Assembly: GCA_002435595.1 (NCBI GenBank)
Contig: DJBL01000146.1
Span: 1 to 32,057, forward strand
DNA: 32,057 nucleotides
Reading direction: 5' to 3'
From: Stenotrophomonas maltophilia
GTDB taxonomy: Bacteria; Pseudomonadota; Gammaproteobacteria; Xanthomonadales; Xanthomonadaceae
Under the pieces are notes generated by a model. It was not told the DNA's origin. It ran no database searches and saw only the letters and a list, made by a program, of their open reading frames with translations. The translations under genes were made by a program, and so were the position numbers. This document shows positions 8,550-15,919 of the stretch, piece after piece; positions within the stretch are counted from its first letter, which is position 1; each line of letters starts with the position of its first letter.

Positions 8550-8604
8550 GACTGGAAACCGCGCCGGGGCCGACCCGTCGGCCCACCCCTGCTCTGGAGA
8601 CGCC

Positions 8605-9453
8605 ATGTACTGCAAGACCCACTACGCCACCCATCCCGACGCCATCAAGGGCGCCAGCAACGACGACCTGCGCGAGCTGTACCTGCTCGACGGCCTGTTC
8701 AATGCCGATGCGGTGACGCTGAAGTACACCCATTACGAGCGCTTCGTGCTCGGCGGTGCCGCCCCGGTCAATGGACCGCTGTCGCTGCCCAGGCAGACCG
8801 AGCCGGCCTCCGCCGCCGGGCACCCGTTCCTGGAGCGCCGCGAGCTGGGCATCATCAACGTGGGCGCCGGCAGCGGTACCGTCACCGTGGATGGCACCGT
8901 GTTCACGCTGGGGCCGAAGGACGGTCTGTACGTGGCCATGGGCAGCGAAGAGGTCGTGTTCGCCTCCGCTGACGCCGCCACCCCGGCCCAGTTCTACCTG
9001 GCCTCCACCCCGGCGCATGCGCGCTTTGAAACCAAGCAGCTGTCGATCAAGGACGCCGTCGCCCTGGACCGTGGCGCGCTGGAAACCAGCAACGAGCGCA
9101 CCATCTACCAGTACATCGTGCCGGCCACCTGCCAGTCCTCGCAGCTGCTGCTGGGCCTGACCGTGCTCAAGCCGGGCAGCGTCTGGAACACCATGCCGCC
9201 GCACCTGCATGACCGTCGCAGCGAAGTCTATTTCTACTTCGACCTGGGCCAGAACGACCGCGTGTACCACTTCATGGGCGAGCCGGACGCGCAGCGCCAC
9301 ATCGTCATCCAGAACAACGAAGCGGTGGTGTCCCCGCCGTGGTCGATCCACATGGGCGCCGGCACCAGCAACTACGCCTTCATCTGGGCGATGGGCGGCG
9401 AAAACCTGGATTACACCGACATGCACGTGCTGGACATCTGCCAGCTCAAGTGA
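8605..9453 (+). CDS. kduI: 4-deoxy-L-threo-5-hexosulose-uronate ketol-isomerase
   Basis: KduI interconverts 5-keto-4-deoxyuronate (from unsaturated uronates released by pectate lyases) and 2,5-diketo-3-deoxygluconate in the cytoplasm. The 282 residues are close to the usual 278. Zinc ligands expected from the E. coli enzyme are all present with a constant offset of four: His200, His202, Glu207 (MPPHLHDRRSEVYFYF) and His249 (SPPWSIHMG). CTGGAGA precedes the ATG. It has its own promoter with a LacI-type operator and is followed by kduD, its pathway partner, after 66 bases that include a strong hairpin. Confidence 0.97.
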   Translation: MYCKTHYATHPDAIKGASNDDLRELYLLDGLFNADAVTLKYTHYERFVLGGAAPVNGPLSLPRQTEPASAAGHPFLERRELGIINVGAGSGTVTVDGTVFTLGPKDGLYVAMGSEEVVFASADAATPAQFYLASTPAHARFETKQLSIKDAVALDRGALETSNERTIYQYIVPATCQSSQLLLGLTVLKPGSVWNTMPPHLHDRRSEVYFYFDLGQNDRVYHFMGEPDAQRHIVIQNNEAVVSPPWSIHMGAGTSNYAFIWAMGGENLDYTDMHVLDICQLK

Positions 9454-9460
9454 CCCCCGC

Positions 9461-9487
9461 ACGCCGCCCGCATCGCGCGGGCGGCGT
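9461..9487 (+). terminator. Strong hairpin between kduI and kduD
   Basis: ACGCCGCCCGC and GCGGGCGGCGT form a perfect 11-bp stem with a five-base ATCGC loop, eight bases after the kduI stop. There is no T tract, so it is more likely an mRNA-stabilising or partially terminating hairpin that adjusts kduI against kduD than a full terminator. Confidence 0.45.
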
Positions 9488-9519
9488 CTGTGCCGCATTG
9501 GAAAAGGACCGCATACGCA

Positions 9520-10275
9520 ATGGCTAATCCGTTCAGTCTGGAAGGCAAGGTCGCCCTGGTCACCGGTGGCAACACCGGCCTGGGGCAGGGTATCGCCGTG
9601 GCACTGGCGCAGGCCGGTGCCGATGTCGCCGTGGCCGGCATCCAGCCGCCCACCGAGACCATCGCCGCCATCACCGCGCTGGGCCGTCGCTGCCTGGCCA
9701 TCGAAGCCAACCTGATCAGCATCGAGCCGGTCGAGCGGGTCATCCGCGAAACCATCGAGGGCCTGGGTGGGCTGGATATCCTGGTCAACAACGCCGGCCT
9801 GATCCGCCGTGCCGACGCGGTGGACTTCAGCGAGCAGGACTGGGACGACGTGATGAACGTCAACATCAAGTCCGCGTTCTTCATCTCCCAGGCCGCCGGT
9901 CGCCATTTCATCGCCCAGGGCCGCGGCAAGATCATCAACATCGCCTCCATGCTGTCCTTCCAGGGCGGCATCCGCGTGCCGTCGTACACCGCCAGCAAGA
10001 GCGGCATCGCCGGCATCACCCGGCTGCTGGCCAACGAGTGGGCCAGCAAGGGCATCAACGTCAACGCGATCGCCCCGGGCTACATGGCGACCGACAACAC
10101 CGCCGCGCTGCGCGCCGACCAGGACCGCAACAAGTCCATCCTCGAGCGCATCCCCGCCGCGCGCTGGGGCACGCCGGAAGACCTCGGCGGCACCGCCGTG
10201 TTCCTGGCCTCCAGCGCCTCGGACTACGTCAACGGCGCCGTGCTGCCGGTGGATGGCGGCTGGCTCGCCCGGTAA
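9520..10275 (+). CDS. kduD: 2-dehydro-3-deoxy-D-gluconate 5-dehydrogenase
   Basis: KduD reduces 2,5-diketo-3-deoxygluconate to 2-keto-3-deoxygluconate with NADH, the step after KduI. The 251-residue protein is a classical short-chain dehydrogenase: cofactor motif TGGNTGLGQG (15-24), NNAG (90-93), catalytic Ser143 (NIASMLSF), Tyr156 and Lys160 (YTASK), and the late PGYMATDNT segment typical of KduD. An AAGGA lies 12 bases before the ATG at 9520; a start 30 bases earlier is possible but lacks a good ribosome site. The family is certain; the KduD assignment rests on sequence pattern plus adjacency to kduI. Confidence 0.95.
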   Translation: MANPFSLEGKVALVTGGNTGLGQGIAVALAQAGADVAVAGIQPPTETIAAITALGRRCLAIEANLISIEPVERVIRETIEGLGGLDILVNNAGLIRRADAVDFSEQDWDDVMNVNIKSAFFISQAAGRHFIAQGRGKIINIASMLSFQGGIRVPSYTASKSGIAGITRLLANEWASKGINVNAIAPGYMATDNTAALRADQDRNKSILERIPAARWGTPEDLGGTAVFLASSASDYVNGAVLPVDGGWLAR

Positions 10276-10298
10276 CACCGGCGCGACGCGCTGGCGCT

Positions 10299-10325
10299 CC
10301 CACGATCTGCGCTGCAGATCGTGGG
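10299..10325. repeat. 12-bp stem hairpin downstream of kduD
   Basis: CCCACGATCTGC pairs with GCAGATCGTGGG across a three-base loop. Two more small dyads follow (GGCAA/TTGCC at 10331-10343 and GACCGC/GCGGTC at 10348-10368) and then a SMAG-like repeat. No T tract follows, so this is a hairpin cluster that may stop or process the kduD transcript. Confidence 0.5.
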
Positions 10326-10406
10326 CCCCGGGCAATCGTTGCCTGCAGACCGCTACCGCTTCGCGGTCGCCCCTGACCCAGGGGGCGTTCCCCCGGATGC
10401 ACCCCG

Positions 10407-10429
10407 GTAGTGCCGGCCACTGGCCGGCA
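10407..10429 (+). repeat. SMAG-like GTAG palindrome
   Basis: GTAG is followed by TGCCGGCCA, a one-base loop and TGGCCGGCA, a perfect 9-bp stem. A GTAG head on a short intergenic palindrome is the hallmark of the SMAG repeats of Stenotrophomonas. It lies 24 bases before the acetylesterase-cupin start and may affect its mRNA. Confidence 0.7.
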
Positions 10430-10452
10430 GCTCTCCACCCAGGAGCATGACC

Positions 10453-11553
10453 ATGCTGCGCTTGCTGCTGTCCCTGTCGCTGCTGCTCGCAGCCCCCAGC
10501 GCGCTGTGCACGCCGCACCGCATCTTCATTGCCGGTGACTCCACCGCCGCCGAGTACGGCCCGGAGCGCGCGCCGCAGGCCGGTTGGGGCCAGGCCCTGC
10601 AGAGCTATCTGGATCCGGCGGTGTGGGAGGTCCGCAACCACGCCAAGGGTGGCCGCAGCACGCGCAGCTTCATCGACGAGAAACGCCTGGACGCCATCGC
10701 CGCCGAGCTCCAGCGGGGCGACGTACTGCTGATCCAGTTCGGCCACAACGATGCCAAGGTCGAAGACCCCACACGCCATACCGATCCAGCCGTTGCCTAC
10801 CCGCAGTTCCTGATGCGCTACGTGCAGCTGGCCCGCGACAAGGGTGCCACGCCGGTACTGATCACCCCGGTGGCACGGCTGCTGTATGACTTCGGTTCGC
10901 TGCTCGATACCCATGCGCTGTACACCCAGGCCATGAAGCAGCTCGCCACCCGCGAGCAGGTAGCGCTGATCGACCTCAACGACAGCTCCACGCGCTGGAT
11001 CCGCGCGCTGGGCGAGCAGGGCGCCAAGCCGTACTACCTGTTCGTTCCCGAGCAGAACAAGGCCGACGGCACCCACTTCAGTAGCGCCGGTGCGAACGCC
11101 GTCGCCTGCCTGGTCGTGCGCGACTGGGTTGCGTTGCAGCCCGCGATGAAAGCCGCCCTCAAGCGCGATATCGATTGCGACGTGCGCAGTGCGGGGCAGG
11201 GCGCGGATGCGTTGAAGCCCTCGCGCGTGGTGCACGAACGCGACATCGCCAGCCCCCAGCCCGGCCCCCACGGTGGCGCCGGCCCGACCACCGCCTACCC
11301 GTTCTTCGCCGCCGATGAGCTGCCGTTCGTACTGCGCAAGCGCGTGCTGCACAAGGGCGCGGGCATCGGCCTGCACCCGCAGCACAAGGACGAGGTCTAC
11401 TACATCGTCAGCGGGCAGGGCAGCTACGTGCTGGACGGCAAGCAGTACGCCGTGGGCGCGGGGGATGCACTGCTTACCCGCACCGGCAGCCTGCACGCGC
11501 TGCAGCAGGTGGGCGAAGATGACCTGGTGCTGCTGCTGGCCTATCCGCGCTGA
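10453..11553 (+). CDS. Rhamnogalacturonan acetylesterase-like SGNH hydrolase (CE12 type) fused to a cupin
   Basis: The 366-residue protein has a signal peptide (residues 1-19), an SGNH/GDSL hydrolase domain (about 22-240) and a C-terminal cupin (about 290-366). The esterase shows block I GDSTAAE with Ser30, the FGHND block with Asn99 and the terminal DGTHF with Asp205 and His208, as in CE12 rhamnogalacturonan acetylesterases. The cupin has candidate metal ligands His308, His311, Glu314 and His348. AGGAG at 10441-10445 is seven bases from the ATG at 10453 but only one from an earlier in-frame ATG, so 10453 is preferred. It probably deacetylates rhamnogalacturonan-I in the periplasm or outside; the cupin role is unknown, possibly sugar binding. 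It lies downstream of kduD after a hairpin-rich gap. Confidence 0.88.
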   Translation: MLRLLLSLSLLLAAPSALCTPHRIFIAGDSTAAEYGPERAPQAGWGQALQSYLDPAVWEVRNHAKGGRSTRSFIDEKRLDAIAAELQRGDVLLIQFGHNDAKVEDPTRHTDPAVAYPQFLMRYVQLARDKGATPVLITPVARLLYDFGSLLDTHALYTQAMKQLATREQVALIDLNDSSTRWIRALGEQGAKPYYLFVPEQNKADGTHFSSAGANAVACLVVRDWVALQPAMKAALKRDIDCDVRSAGQGADALKPSRVVHERDIASPQPGPHGGAGPTTAYPFFAADELPFVLRKRVLHKGAGIGLHPQHKDEVYYIVSGQGSYVLDGKQYAVGAGDALLTRTGSLHALQQVGEDDLVLLLAYPR

Positions 11554-11580
11554 CCGGCCGCGTCGCGCCCGTGCGCGGCG

Positions 11581-12234
11581 CTAGGCCAGCGGCTCGGGCC
11601 CGAAGTGCAGCAGGCCCAGCCGCGCCAGGTCCTCCGGCCGCTCGAAGTACGCCGCGTCGAAGTCGTCCAGCGCCCGCTGCTCGTCCTCGTTCATCGCGCC
11701 ATACAGGTCGTGCAGTTCCTGGATCGCCGGGTCGTCCTCCAGGCGGTCCAGCAGGCCGCGCATGCCGGCCAGGATCGCGTGTGTCTTCACCGCGCCCATC
11801 GCCTGCAGCGCACGCAACGCGAGCTGGCAGGTGGGGTCGCCCCAGTTGCACAGGAACTGCATGAAGCCGCCGTTGTTGATGTCCGCTTCCATCCGCCACA
11901 GCGCCACCAGTTGCTGGTCCTGGTCGGACAGTGCGTCCAGCGACCACGCGGCCGACTTCAGCCGTGCCAGCGCCGCCTCGTAACGGTCATCCCACACCTG
12001 GTTCGGCACATCGACCACGCCGTGGTCCTGCACCGGAAGCAGGGTCGGCCAGTTCACGCCCAGGCCGTCGGCGGTGAGTACCCAGCCCGCGCGCTGCACG
12101 GCGTCGGCCTCGTGCAGCGCCGGTGCCCACCGCAACGGCTGCCGGGTCCGGCGGCCATCGGCGAGCGACAGCAGAACAACGTCATCGTCGAAATCGACAG
12201 CGGTAACGCGCAGGGAAGCGAAAATGTCGGTCAT
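11581..12234 (-). CDS. DUF2442-like/DUF4375-like fusion protein
   Basis: This 217-residue protein is predicted to be cytoplasmic, with no signal peptide or membrane segment. The first 70 residues (VTAVDFDDDVVLLSLADGR to WPTLLPVQD) look like DUF2442, a small fold that often accompanies toxin-antitoxin or regulatory proteins. Residues about 95-200 carry EADINNGGFMQFLCNWG, typical of DUF4375. Neither domain has a settled function. The ATG at 12234 is chosen over further upstream starts because it begins the conserved domain and avoids overlap with phhA. It lies just downstream of phhA on the same strand (31-base gap) and converges on the acetylesterase gene. Confidence 0.75.
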   Translation of the reverse strand: MTDIFASLRVTAVDFDDDVVLLSLADGRRTRQPLRWAPALHEADAVQRAGWVLTADGLGVNWPTLLPVQDHGVVDVPNQVWDDRYEAALARLKSAAWSLDALSDQDQQLVALWRMEADINNGGFMQFLCNWGDPTCQLALRALQAMGAVKTHAILAGMRGLLDRLEDDPAIQELHDLYGAMNEDEQRALDDFDAAYFERPEDLARLGLLHFGPEPLA

Positions 12235-12265
12235 GCAGGTCAGGATAGCGGACCCGCATCCTGGC

Positions 12266-13162
12266 TCACACGTCGCCGCCGTCTTCCCAGCCGTCGCCGG
12301 TGCCCTTCTGGAACACGCGGTCGCCGTCCTGCACCTCACCGGCCGGCAGATGCTCCCTGGCTTCCAGCGCCGCGTAGATCGGGGTGAAGTCCGGCGCCGT
12401 CGCTTCCATCAACTGCTCGAAACTGTCGATGACAAAGTAGGTCTTCTGGAAGGTGTCGATCCGGTAGCGGGTGCGCATGATCCGCTCCAGATCAAAGCCG
12501 ATCCGGTTCGGGGCCGCCGATTCGAGCGAGTACAGCGACTCGCCCTTGGACGAGACGATACCGGCGCCGTAGATGCGCAGCCCTTCGTCGGTGTTGATCA
12601 GGCCAAACTCCACCGTGTACCAGTACAGGCGGGTGAGGTGCTGCAGCGCCTCGGGGCCGATCGCATGCGCCTTGACGCCGCCGCGGCCGTAGGCGGCCAT
12701 GTAGTCGGCGAACACCGGGTTCATCAGCAGCGGTACGTGGCCGAACAGGTCATGGAACATGTCCGGTTCGGCGATGTAGTCGATCTGGTCCGGGCGGCGG
12801 ATCCACCAGGTCACCGGGAAGCGCCGGTTGGCCAGGTGGTCGAAGAAGTCCAGCTCCGGCAACAGCCCTTCCACGCCCACCAGGGTCCAGCCCGTCGCCG
12901 CGCCCAGCACCTCGTTGAGCTGGTCAAAGCGCGGGATCATGTGCGCGCTCATGCCCATCTCGTCCTGCGCCTGCAGGAACTCCTTGCTGGCCCGGCCCTC
13001 GAGCAGTTCGCGCTGGCGCCGGTACAGGGTGCTCCAGGTGGCGTGGTCGTCGGCGGTGTAGCTGTCCCAGGGCTGTTCCACGATGGCGGTGGTATAGACC
13101 GGCACGTAGCCCTTGTCGGTCTGCTGGTGTTCGACGCGGCGCGGGGCGGTGGCGGTTTCCAT
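12266..13162 (-). CDS. phhA: Phenylalanine 4-hydroxylase
   Basis: PhhA hydroxylates phenylalanine to tyrosine using tetrahydropterin, iron and O2 in the cytoplasm. The 298 residues match the usual bacterial length. The iron ligands are visible: His137 and His142 in PDMFHDLFGHVPLL, and Glu185 in YWYTVEFGLI. The start at 13162 is preferred over one 24 bases upstream because AGGAG then lies about 9 bases before the ATG. It is divergent from an Lrp/AsnC-type gene; the gap contains repeated CGCAA/TTGCR dyads, suggesting that regulator controls phhA in response to an aromatic amino acid. Confidence 0.97.
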   Translation of the reverse strand: METATAPRRVEHQQTDKGYVPVYTTAIVEQPWDSYTADDHATWSTLYRRQRELLEGRASKEFLQAQDEMGMSAHMIPRFDQLNEVLGAATGWTLVGVEGLLPELDFFDHLANRRFPVTWWIRRPDQIDYIAEPDMFHDLFGHVPLLMNPVFADYMAAYGRGGVKAHAIGPEALQHLTRLYWYTVEFGLINTDEGLRIYGAGIVSSKGESLYSLESAAPNRIGFDLERIMRTRYRIDTFQKTYFVIDSFEQLMEATAPDFTPIYAALEAREHLPAGEVQDGDRVFQKGTGDGWEDGGDV

Positions 13163-13210
13163 CGTGGTGGTCTCCTGGGAAGTCATCTGACGATGCTAGG
13201 GCAGGGGGCG

Positions 13211-13265
13211 CGCAAGAGGATTGCAAAGTTGCACGGATATCCCAGAATGGCGCAATATCCTTGCG
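13211..13265. promoter_or_regulatory. Tandem Lrp/AsnC-type dyads in the phhA-lrp divergent promoter
   Basis: CGCAA-N5-TTGCA (13211-13225) and CGCAA-N5-TTGCG (13251-13265) are spaced exactly 40 bases apart, near four helical turns. Between them is TGCAA-N2-TTGCA (13222-13233). Lrp-family proteins bind such 15-base dyads cooperatively as octamers. The array lies 25-79 bases before the lrp ATG and about 50-100 before phhA, fitting control of both genes. Binding is inferred. Confidence 0.55.
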
Positions 13266-13289
13266 TTCATCTCATGTTGCGGAGCAGCA

Positions 13290-13772
13290 ATGGCCGGGGA
13301 ACCTCAGTTCGACCGCACGGATCTGCGCCTGCTGGCTGAAATCCAGCAGCACGGCCGCGCCACCAATGCCGAGCTCGCCGCCCGGGTGAACCTGTCCCCA
13401 TCGGCCTGCCTGCGCCGCGTACAGCGGCTGGAGAACGAAGGGGTGATCGCCGGCTACGGCGCGCGGCTGGAACCCCGTCAGATCGGGCTGGGCCTGCAGG
13501 CGTTCGTGCGCGTGCAGCTGGAGAAGCATGACCAGCACGCCATCGGCGTGTTCGCCGACAGCGTGCTGGAGTGGGACGAGGTGGTGGCCTGTCACGCACT
13601 CACCGGCGACATGGACTACCTGCTGCACATCTACGTACGCGACCTGGAGCACTTCTCCAGTTTCCTGCTGGACAAGCTGCTCAACGCCGCCGGCGTGGCC
13701 GACGTCAATTCCAGCTTCGTGCTGCGCACGGTGAAGGATTTCCGCGCATTGCCGTTGTCGCAGCTGGAGTGA
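13290..13772 (+). CDS. Lrp/AsnC-family transcriptional regulator
   Basis: The 160-residue protein has an N-terminal winged helix-turn-helix (FDRTDLRLLAEIQQHGRATN, then LAARVNLSPSACLRRVQRLE) and a C-terminal RAM ligand-binding domain (about 70-150) with the usual DMDYLLHIYVRDLEHF segment. The ATG at 13290 has GGAG five bases upstream. It is transcribed divergently from phhA, so it probably senses phenylalanine or tyrosine and controls phhA and itself. The ligand is inferred. Confidence 0.93.
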   Translation: MAGEPQFDRTDLRLLAEIQQHGRATNAELAARVNLSPSACLRRVQRLENEGVIAGYGARLEPRQIGLGLQAFVRVQLEKHDQHAIGVFADSVLEWDEVVACHALTGDMDYLLHIYVRDLEHFSSFLLDKLLNAAGVADVNSSFVLRTVKDFRALPLSQLE

Positions 13773-13847
13773 TGCCGGGCACGGACAGCGGCCCCCGTTG
13801 TCGGCTACATTCTTGGATGTACGCGCATCAATGGAGGATGCAGTGGG

Positions 13848-14696
13848 ATGAAGTGTCATGGAGTACGCACGCTGGCGCTGGCCGCACTGCTGCCACTGGC
13901 CGCCTGTGCGCGGCAGCCGGAGCAGGCGCCGGTGGAACTCACCCAGACCAATGCGCAGGGCTGCACACGGCAGCGCAGCGTGGGTCCGCAGGACCCCCAT
14001 GCCGACCCGGCGCCACTGAAGCAGGCCTGCGTAGGCCCATATCTGCTGGCGCTGCCGCAGAACTACTTCGACAACCAGATCGGCACCGAGCACGACGGCA
14101 GTTTTGCGCTGGCGTTGGAGTATCCGTCGTTGCAGCCGTTCAAGCCAGGGGCGCGAAGAACGGTCAACAAGGACATTTTCGCGCAGACACTCAGCATCAA
14201 CTACAGCTACGTTGATCGCATCGATGTCCGCCAATCGCTGCGGAATGCATACACGCCGATGGCCTTTGAACAGGATGACCCTGCAGCATCGCTGGCGCTC
14301 AGGCTGCAGGGGGAGGACGTCCATGGCCTGGCTCCCTATTACGCCGACATGGAACGAATACGTGGCTACCGGCGTGCGCGCGGTCTCGCAGAGAACGCAC
14401 CGGGCATGCAGGACCGTTCACATCGGGATTGGTACGTGGCCCGTGATCGGAACGGCGACATCCAGACCATCATCAAGTGCACATCCCGCGGGGTGACTGA
14501 ATCCGGCGTCCGCTTCAGCGAAGGGCGGATGATCAGGAGTGGGGAGCGCGAGTTGCCTGAGTGCGATCACTTCTTCATTCTCCCCGAATACCGCATTCGC
14601 GCCAGGGTTACCTATGTCCGCGCAGCGCTGAAGGACTGGCACCGGATCGAACAGCGAGCGGGTGAACTGCTCGTCGGAAGTATCGGTAAAAAGTAG
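13848..14696 (+). CDS. Predicted immunity lipoprotein 1 (X-Tfi-like)
   Basis: The 282-residue lipoprotein (lipobox LAAC, Cys20; Ala at +2, so probably outer-membrane facing the periplasm) is the first of three paralogues in 4.3 kb. The segment from about residue 25 to 95, including CTRQRSVGPQ and PQNYFDNQIGTEHDG, is almost identical in all three, while the rest diverges. This copy is the most different. I recognise no catalytic motif. Position next to effector sequences suggests it neutralises a periplasmic toxin. It sits immediately upstream of an effector remnant, so it may be the orphaned partner of that lost effector. GGAGG lies 10 bases before the start, and a GGAGGAYG leader is shared with the paralogues. 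Confidence 0.72.
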   Translation: MKCHGVRTLALAALLPLAACARQPEQAPVELTQTNAQGCTRQRSVGPQDPHADPAPLKQACVGPYLLALPQNYFDNQIGTEHDGSFALALEYPSLQPFKPGARRTVNKDIFAQTLSINYSYVDRIDVRQSLRNAYTPMAFEQDDPAASLALRLQGEDVHGLAPYYADMERIRGYRRARGLAENAPGMQDRSHRDWYVARDRNGDIQTIIKCTSRGVTESGVRFSEGRMIRSGERELPECDHFFILPEYRIRARVTYVRAALKDWHRIEQRAGELLVGSIGKK

Positions 14697-14719
14697 AATG
14701 ACCCGCAGGACGCTGGGCC

Positions 14720-14936
14720 ATGGCAGGCTTGAACGAACAGGATATGAAGGCGCTGATGCGTTGCGCGTACGCTGGGAATCGCGGGCTGTACTTCAACTTT
14801 CCTGCAAAGAAGGAAGGCAACGACGGATATGGCCAGCTCGCACCGGGCGTTGTGCGTAACGTTGACGCGCCCGCCGCAACGGCGGGTTCTTTCACTGGCA
14901 GGCAGGCGCGCGTCGATGCTGTGATCACCAACTCCA
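14720..14936 (+). pseudogene. Truncated remnant of a second type IV effector (N-terminal domain only)
   Basis: From the ATG at 14720, about 72 codons align with the N-terminus of the intact effector at 15876: both have LN-x-x-D followed by YFN, GNDGYG-x-LA and GVVRN. Homology stops near 14936. No XVIPCD follows. Instead the frame runs without a stop through about 80 bases of unrelated sequence into the next lipoprotein, giving an open frame of 399 codons. It is best read as the deleted relic of a tandem copy of the effector. Whether the fragment is still translated, alone or fused, is open. An AGGA about 9 bases before the ATG could support translation. Confidence 0.65.
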
Positions 14937-14970
14937 GCAACGCGCCGCCATTCCCGGCACGCAGCGCTGA

Positions 14971-14989
14971 TGGAGCGACCAACGCTCCA
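14971..14989. repeat. Inverted repeat at the effector deletion junction
   Basis: TGGAGCG-ACCAA-CGCTCCA is a perfect 7-bp dyad within the non-homologous stretch between the effector remnant and the second lipoprotein. It resembles the palindromic part of SMAG-type repeats. Such a repeat could have taken part in the deletion; this is inference. Confidence 0.45.
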
Positions 14990-15016
14990 CCCGCATCCAC
15001 GGAGGATGTACTCAAT

Positions 15017-15919
15017 ATGACGTCGCGCGCAGTACGCATGCTGCTCCTCGCCGCACTGCTGCCACTTGCAGCATGTGCACGGCAGCCGACCCAGACGCCG
15101 GTCGAGCTCACCCAGACCAACGAGCAGGGCTGCACGCGACAGCGCAGCGTGGGTCCGCAGGATGCCTATGCCGATCCGGCGCCGCTGAAGCAGGCCTGCG
15201 TAGGTCCGTATCTGTTGGAGCTTCCGCAGAACTACTTCGATAACCAGATCGGCACCGAGCACGACGGCAGCTTTGGGCTGGCGCTCGAGTACCCGTCGTT
15301 GGAGGCCTTCAAGCCCGGTGATCGCATCGGACTGTCGGTTGATCAGTCATTGCGCACCATTGACATCGACTTCAGCTATTCCGACCGTTTTACGCCCATG
15401 CAAATATTGGAGCGGCTGTCCACGCCACAGGAATACGATCCTGAAAGTCCCACGCGTTCGCTCGGCGCACGGATCGAGGGAGAACCTCAGTACGGGCTCA
15501 CGCCCTATTACGTGGATCTCGTGCGTGTTCGAGCACACTACCGAGCGAAAGGAATGGGCGATGATATGAGGGTGATGAAGGCTGCGTCGAATATGGACTG
15601 GTTCATCTCAACAGACCCGGCAGGGCGCATCGACCGATTGATCAGTTGCACCTCGCGGGAACAGACCGATCCAGGCTACGCGTGGATGAATGGCATTCCA
15701 ACAAAGACCAGCACCGATGGCATGGCGCGCTGCGAACATCGCTTTGTACTGCCTGATCACCACATCATCGTGAAGCTCGGGTATCTGCGGGATCTGCTTC
15801 CGCAATGGCAGCAGCTGGAGTCCCGCGCAAGCAAGCTGTTTTTCGAACACAAAGTACCAAAGGAGCTGGAAGGGCATGGAAAAGCAGGTTCAGCCGACGT
15901 TGAACGCCAAAGATATTGA
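15017..15919 (+). CDS. Predicted immunity lipoprotein 2 (X-Tfi-like)
   Basis: The 300-residue lipoprotein (lipobox LAAC, Cys20) is a paralogue of those at 13848 and 17299 and closest to the latter (shared ILERMST-type segment, PYYVD, RVRAHY, YLRDLLPQWQ). The start at 15017 is chosen because it gives the same signal peptide as the paralogues and has GGAGG 11 bases upstream, although the frame is open back to 14720 through an effector relic. Its 3' end overlaps the effector start by 44 bases, so the pair is translationally coupled and it is the likely cognate immunity protein. Its C-terminal tail of about 20 residues past the common end is created by that overlap. Function is inferred from context. 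Confidence 0.72.
   Translation: MTSRAVRMLLLAALLPLAACARQPTQTPVELTQTNEQGCTRQRSVGPQDAYADPAPLKQACVGPYLLELPQNYFDNQIGTEHDGSFGLALEYPSLEAFKPGDRIGLSVDQSLRTIDIDFSYSDRFTPMQILERLSTPQEYDPESPTRSLGARIEGEPQYGLTPYYVDLVRVRAHYRAKGMGDDMRVMKAASNMDWFISTDPAGRIDRLISCTSREQTDPGYAWMNGIPTKTSTDGMARCEHRFVLPDHHIIVKLGYLRDLLPQWQQLESRASKLFFEHKVPKELEGHGKAGSADVERQRY

Noticed and set aside
8248..11496. Very long minus-strand open frame (about 1,080 codons) opposite kduI, kduD and the acetylesterase
   Set aside because: Composition is low-complexity, rich in Gly, Ala, Arg, Gln and His with no domain, and it mirrors well-recognised plus-strand genes. This is the usual antisense open frame in GC-rich DNA. The same applies to minus-strand frames at 3753-5786, 20648-22963 and 29847-32036.
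11190..11553. Cupin part of the acetylesterase as a KdgF uronate-linearising enzyme
   Set aside because: KdgF has a C-terminal Asp followed by Phe and Arg (DIFTPMR type) that is missing here; the domain ends in LLLAYPR and is exported, while KdgF is cytoplasmic. The metal ligands alone do not justify the name.
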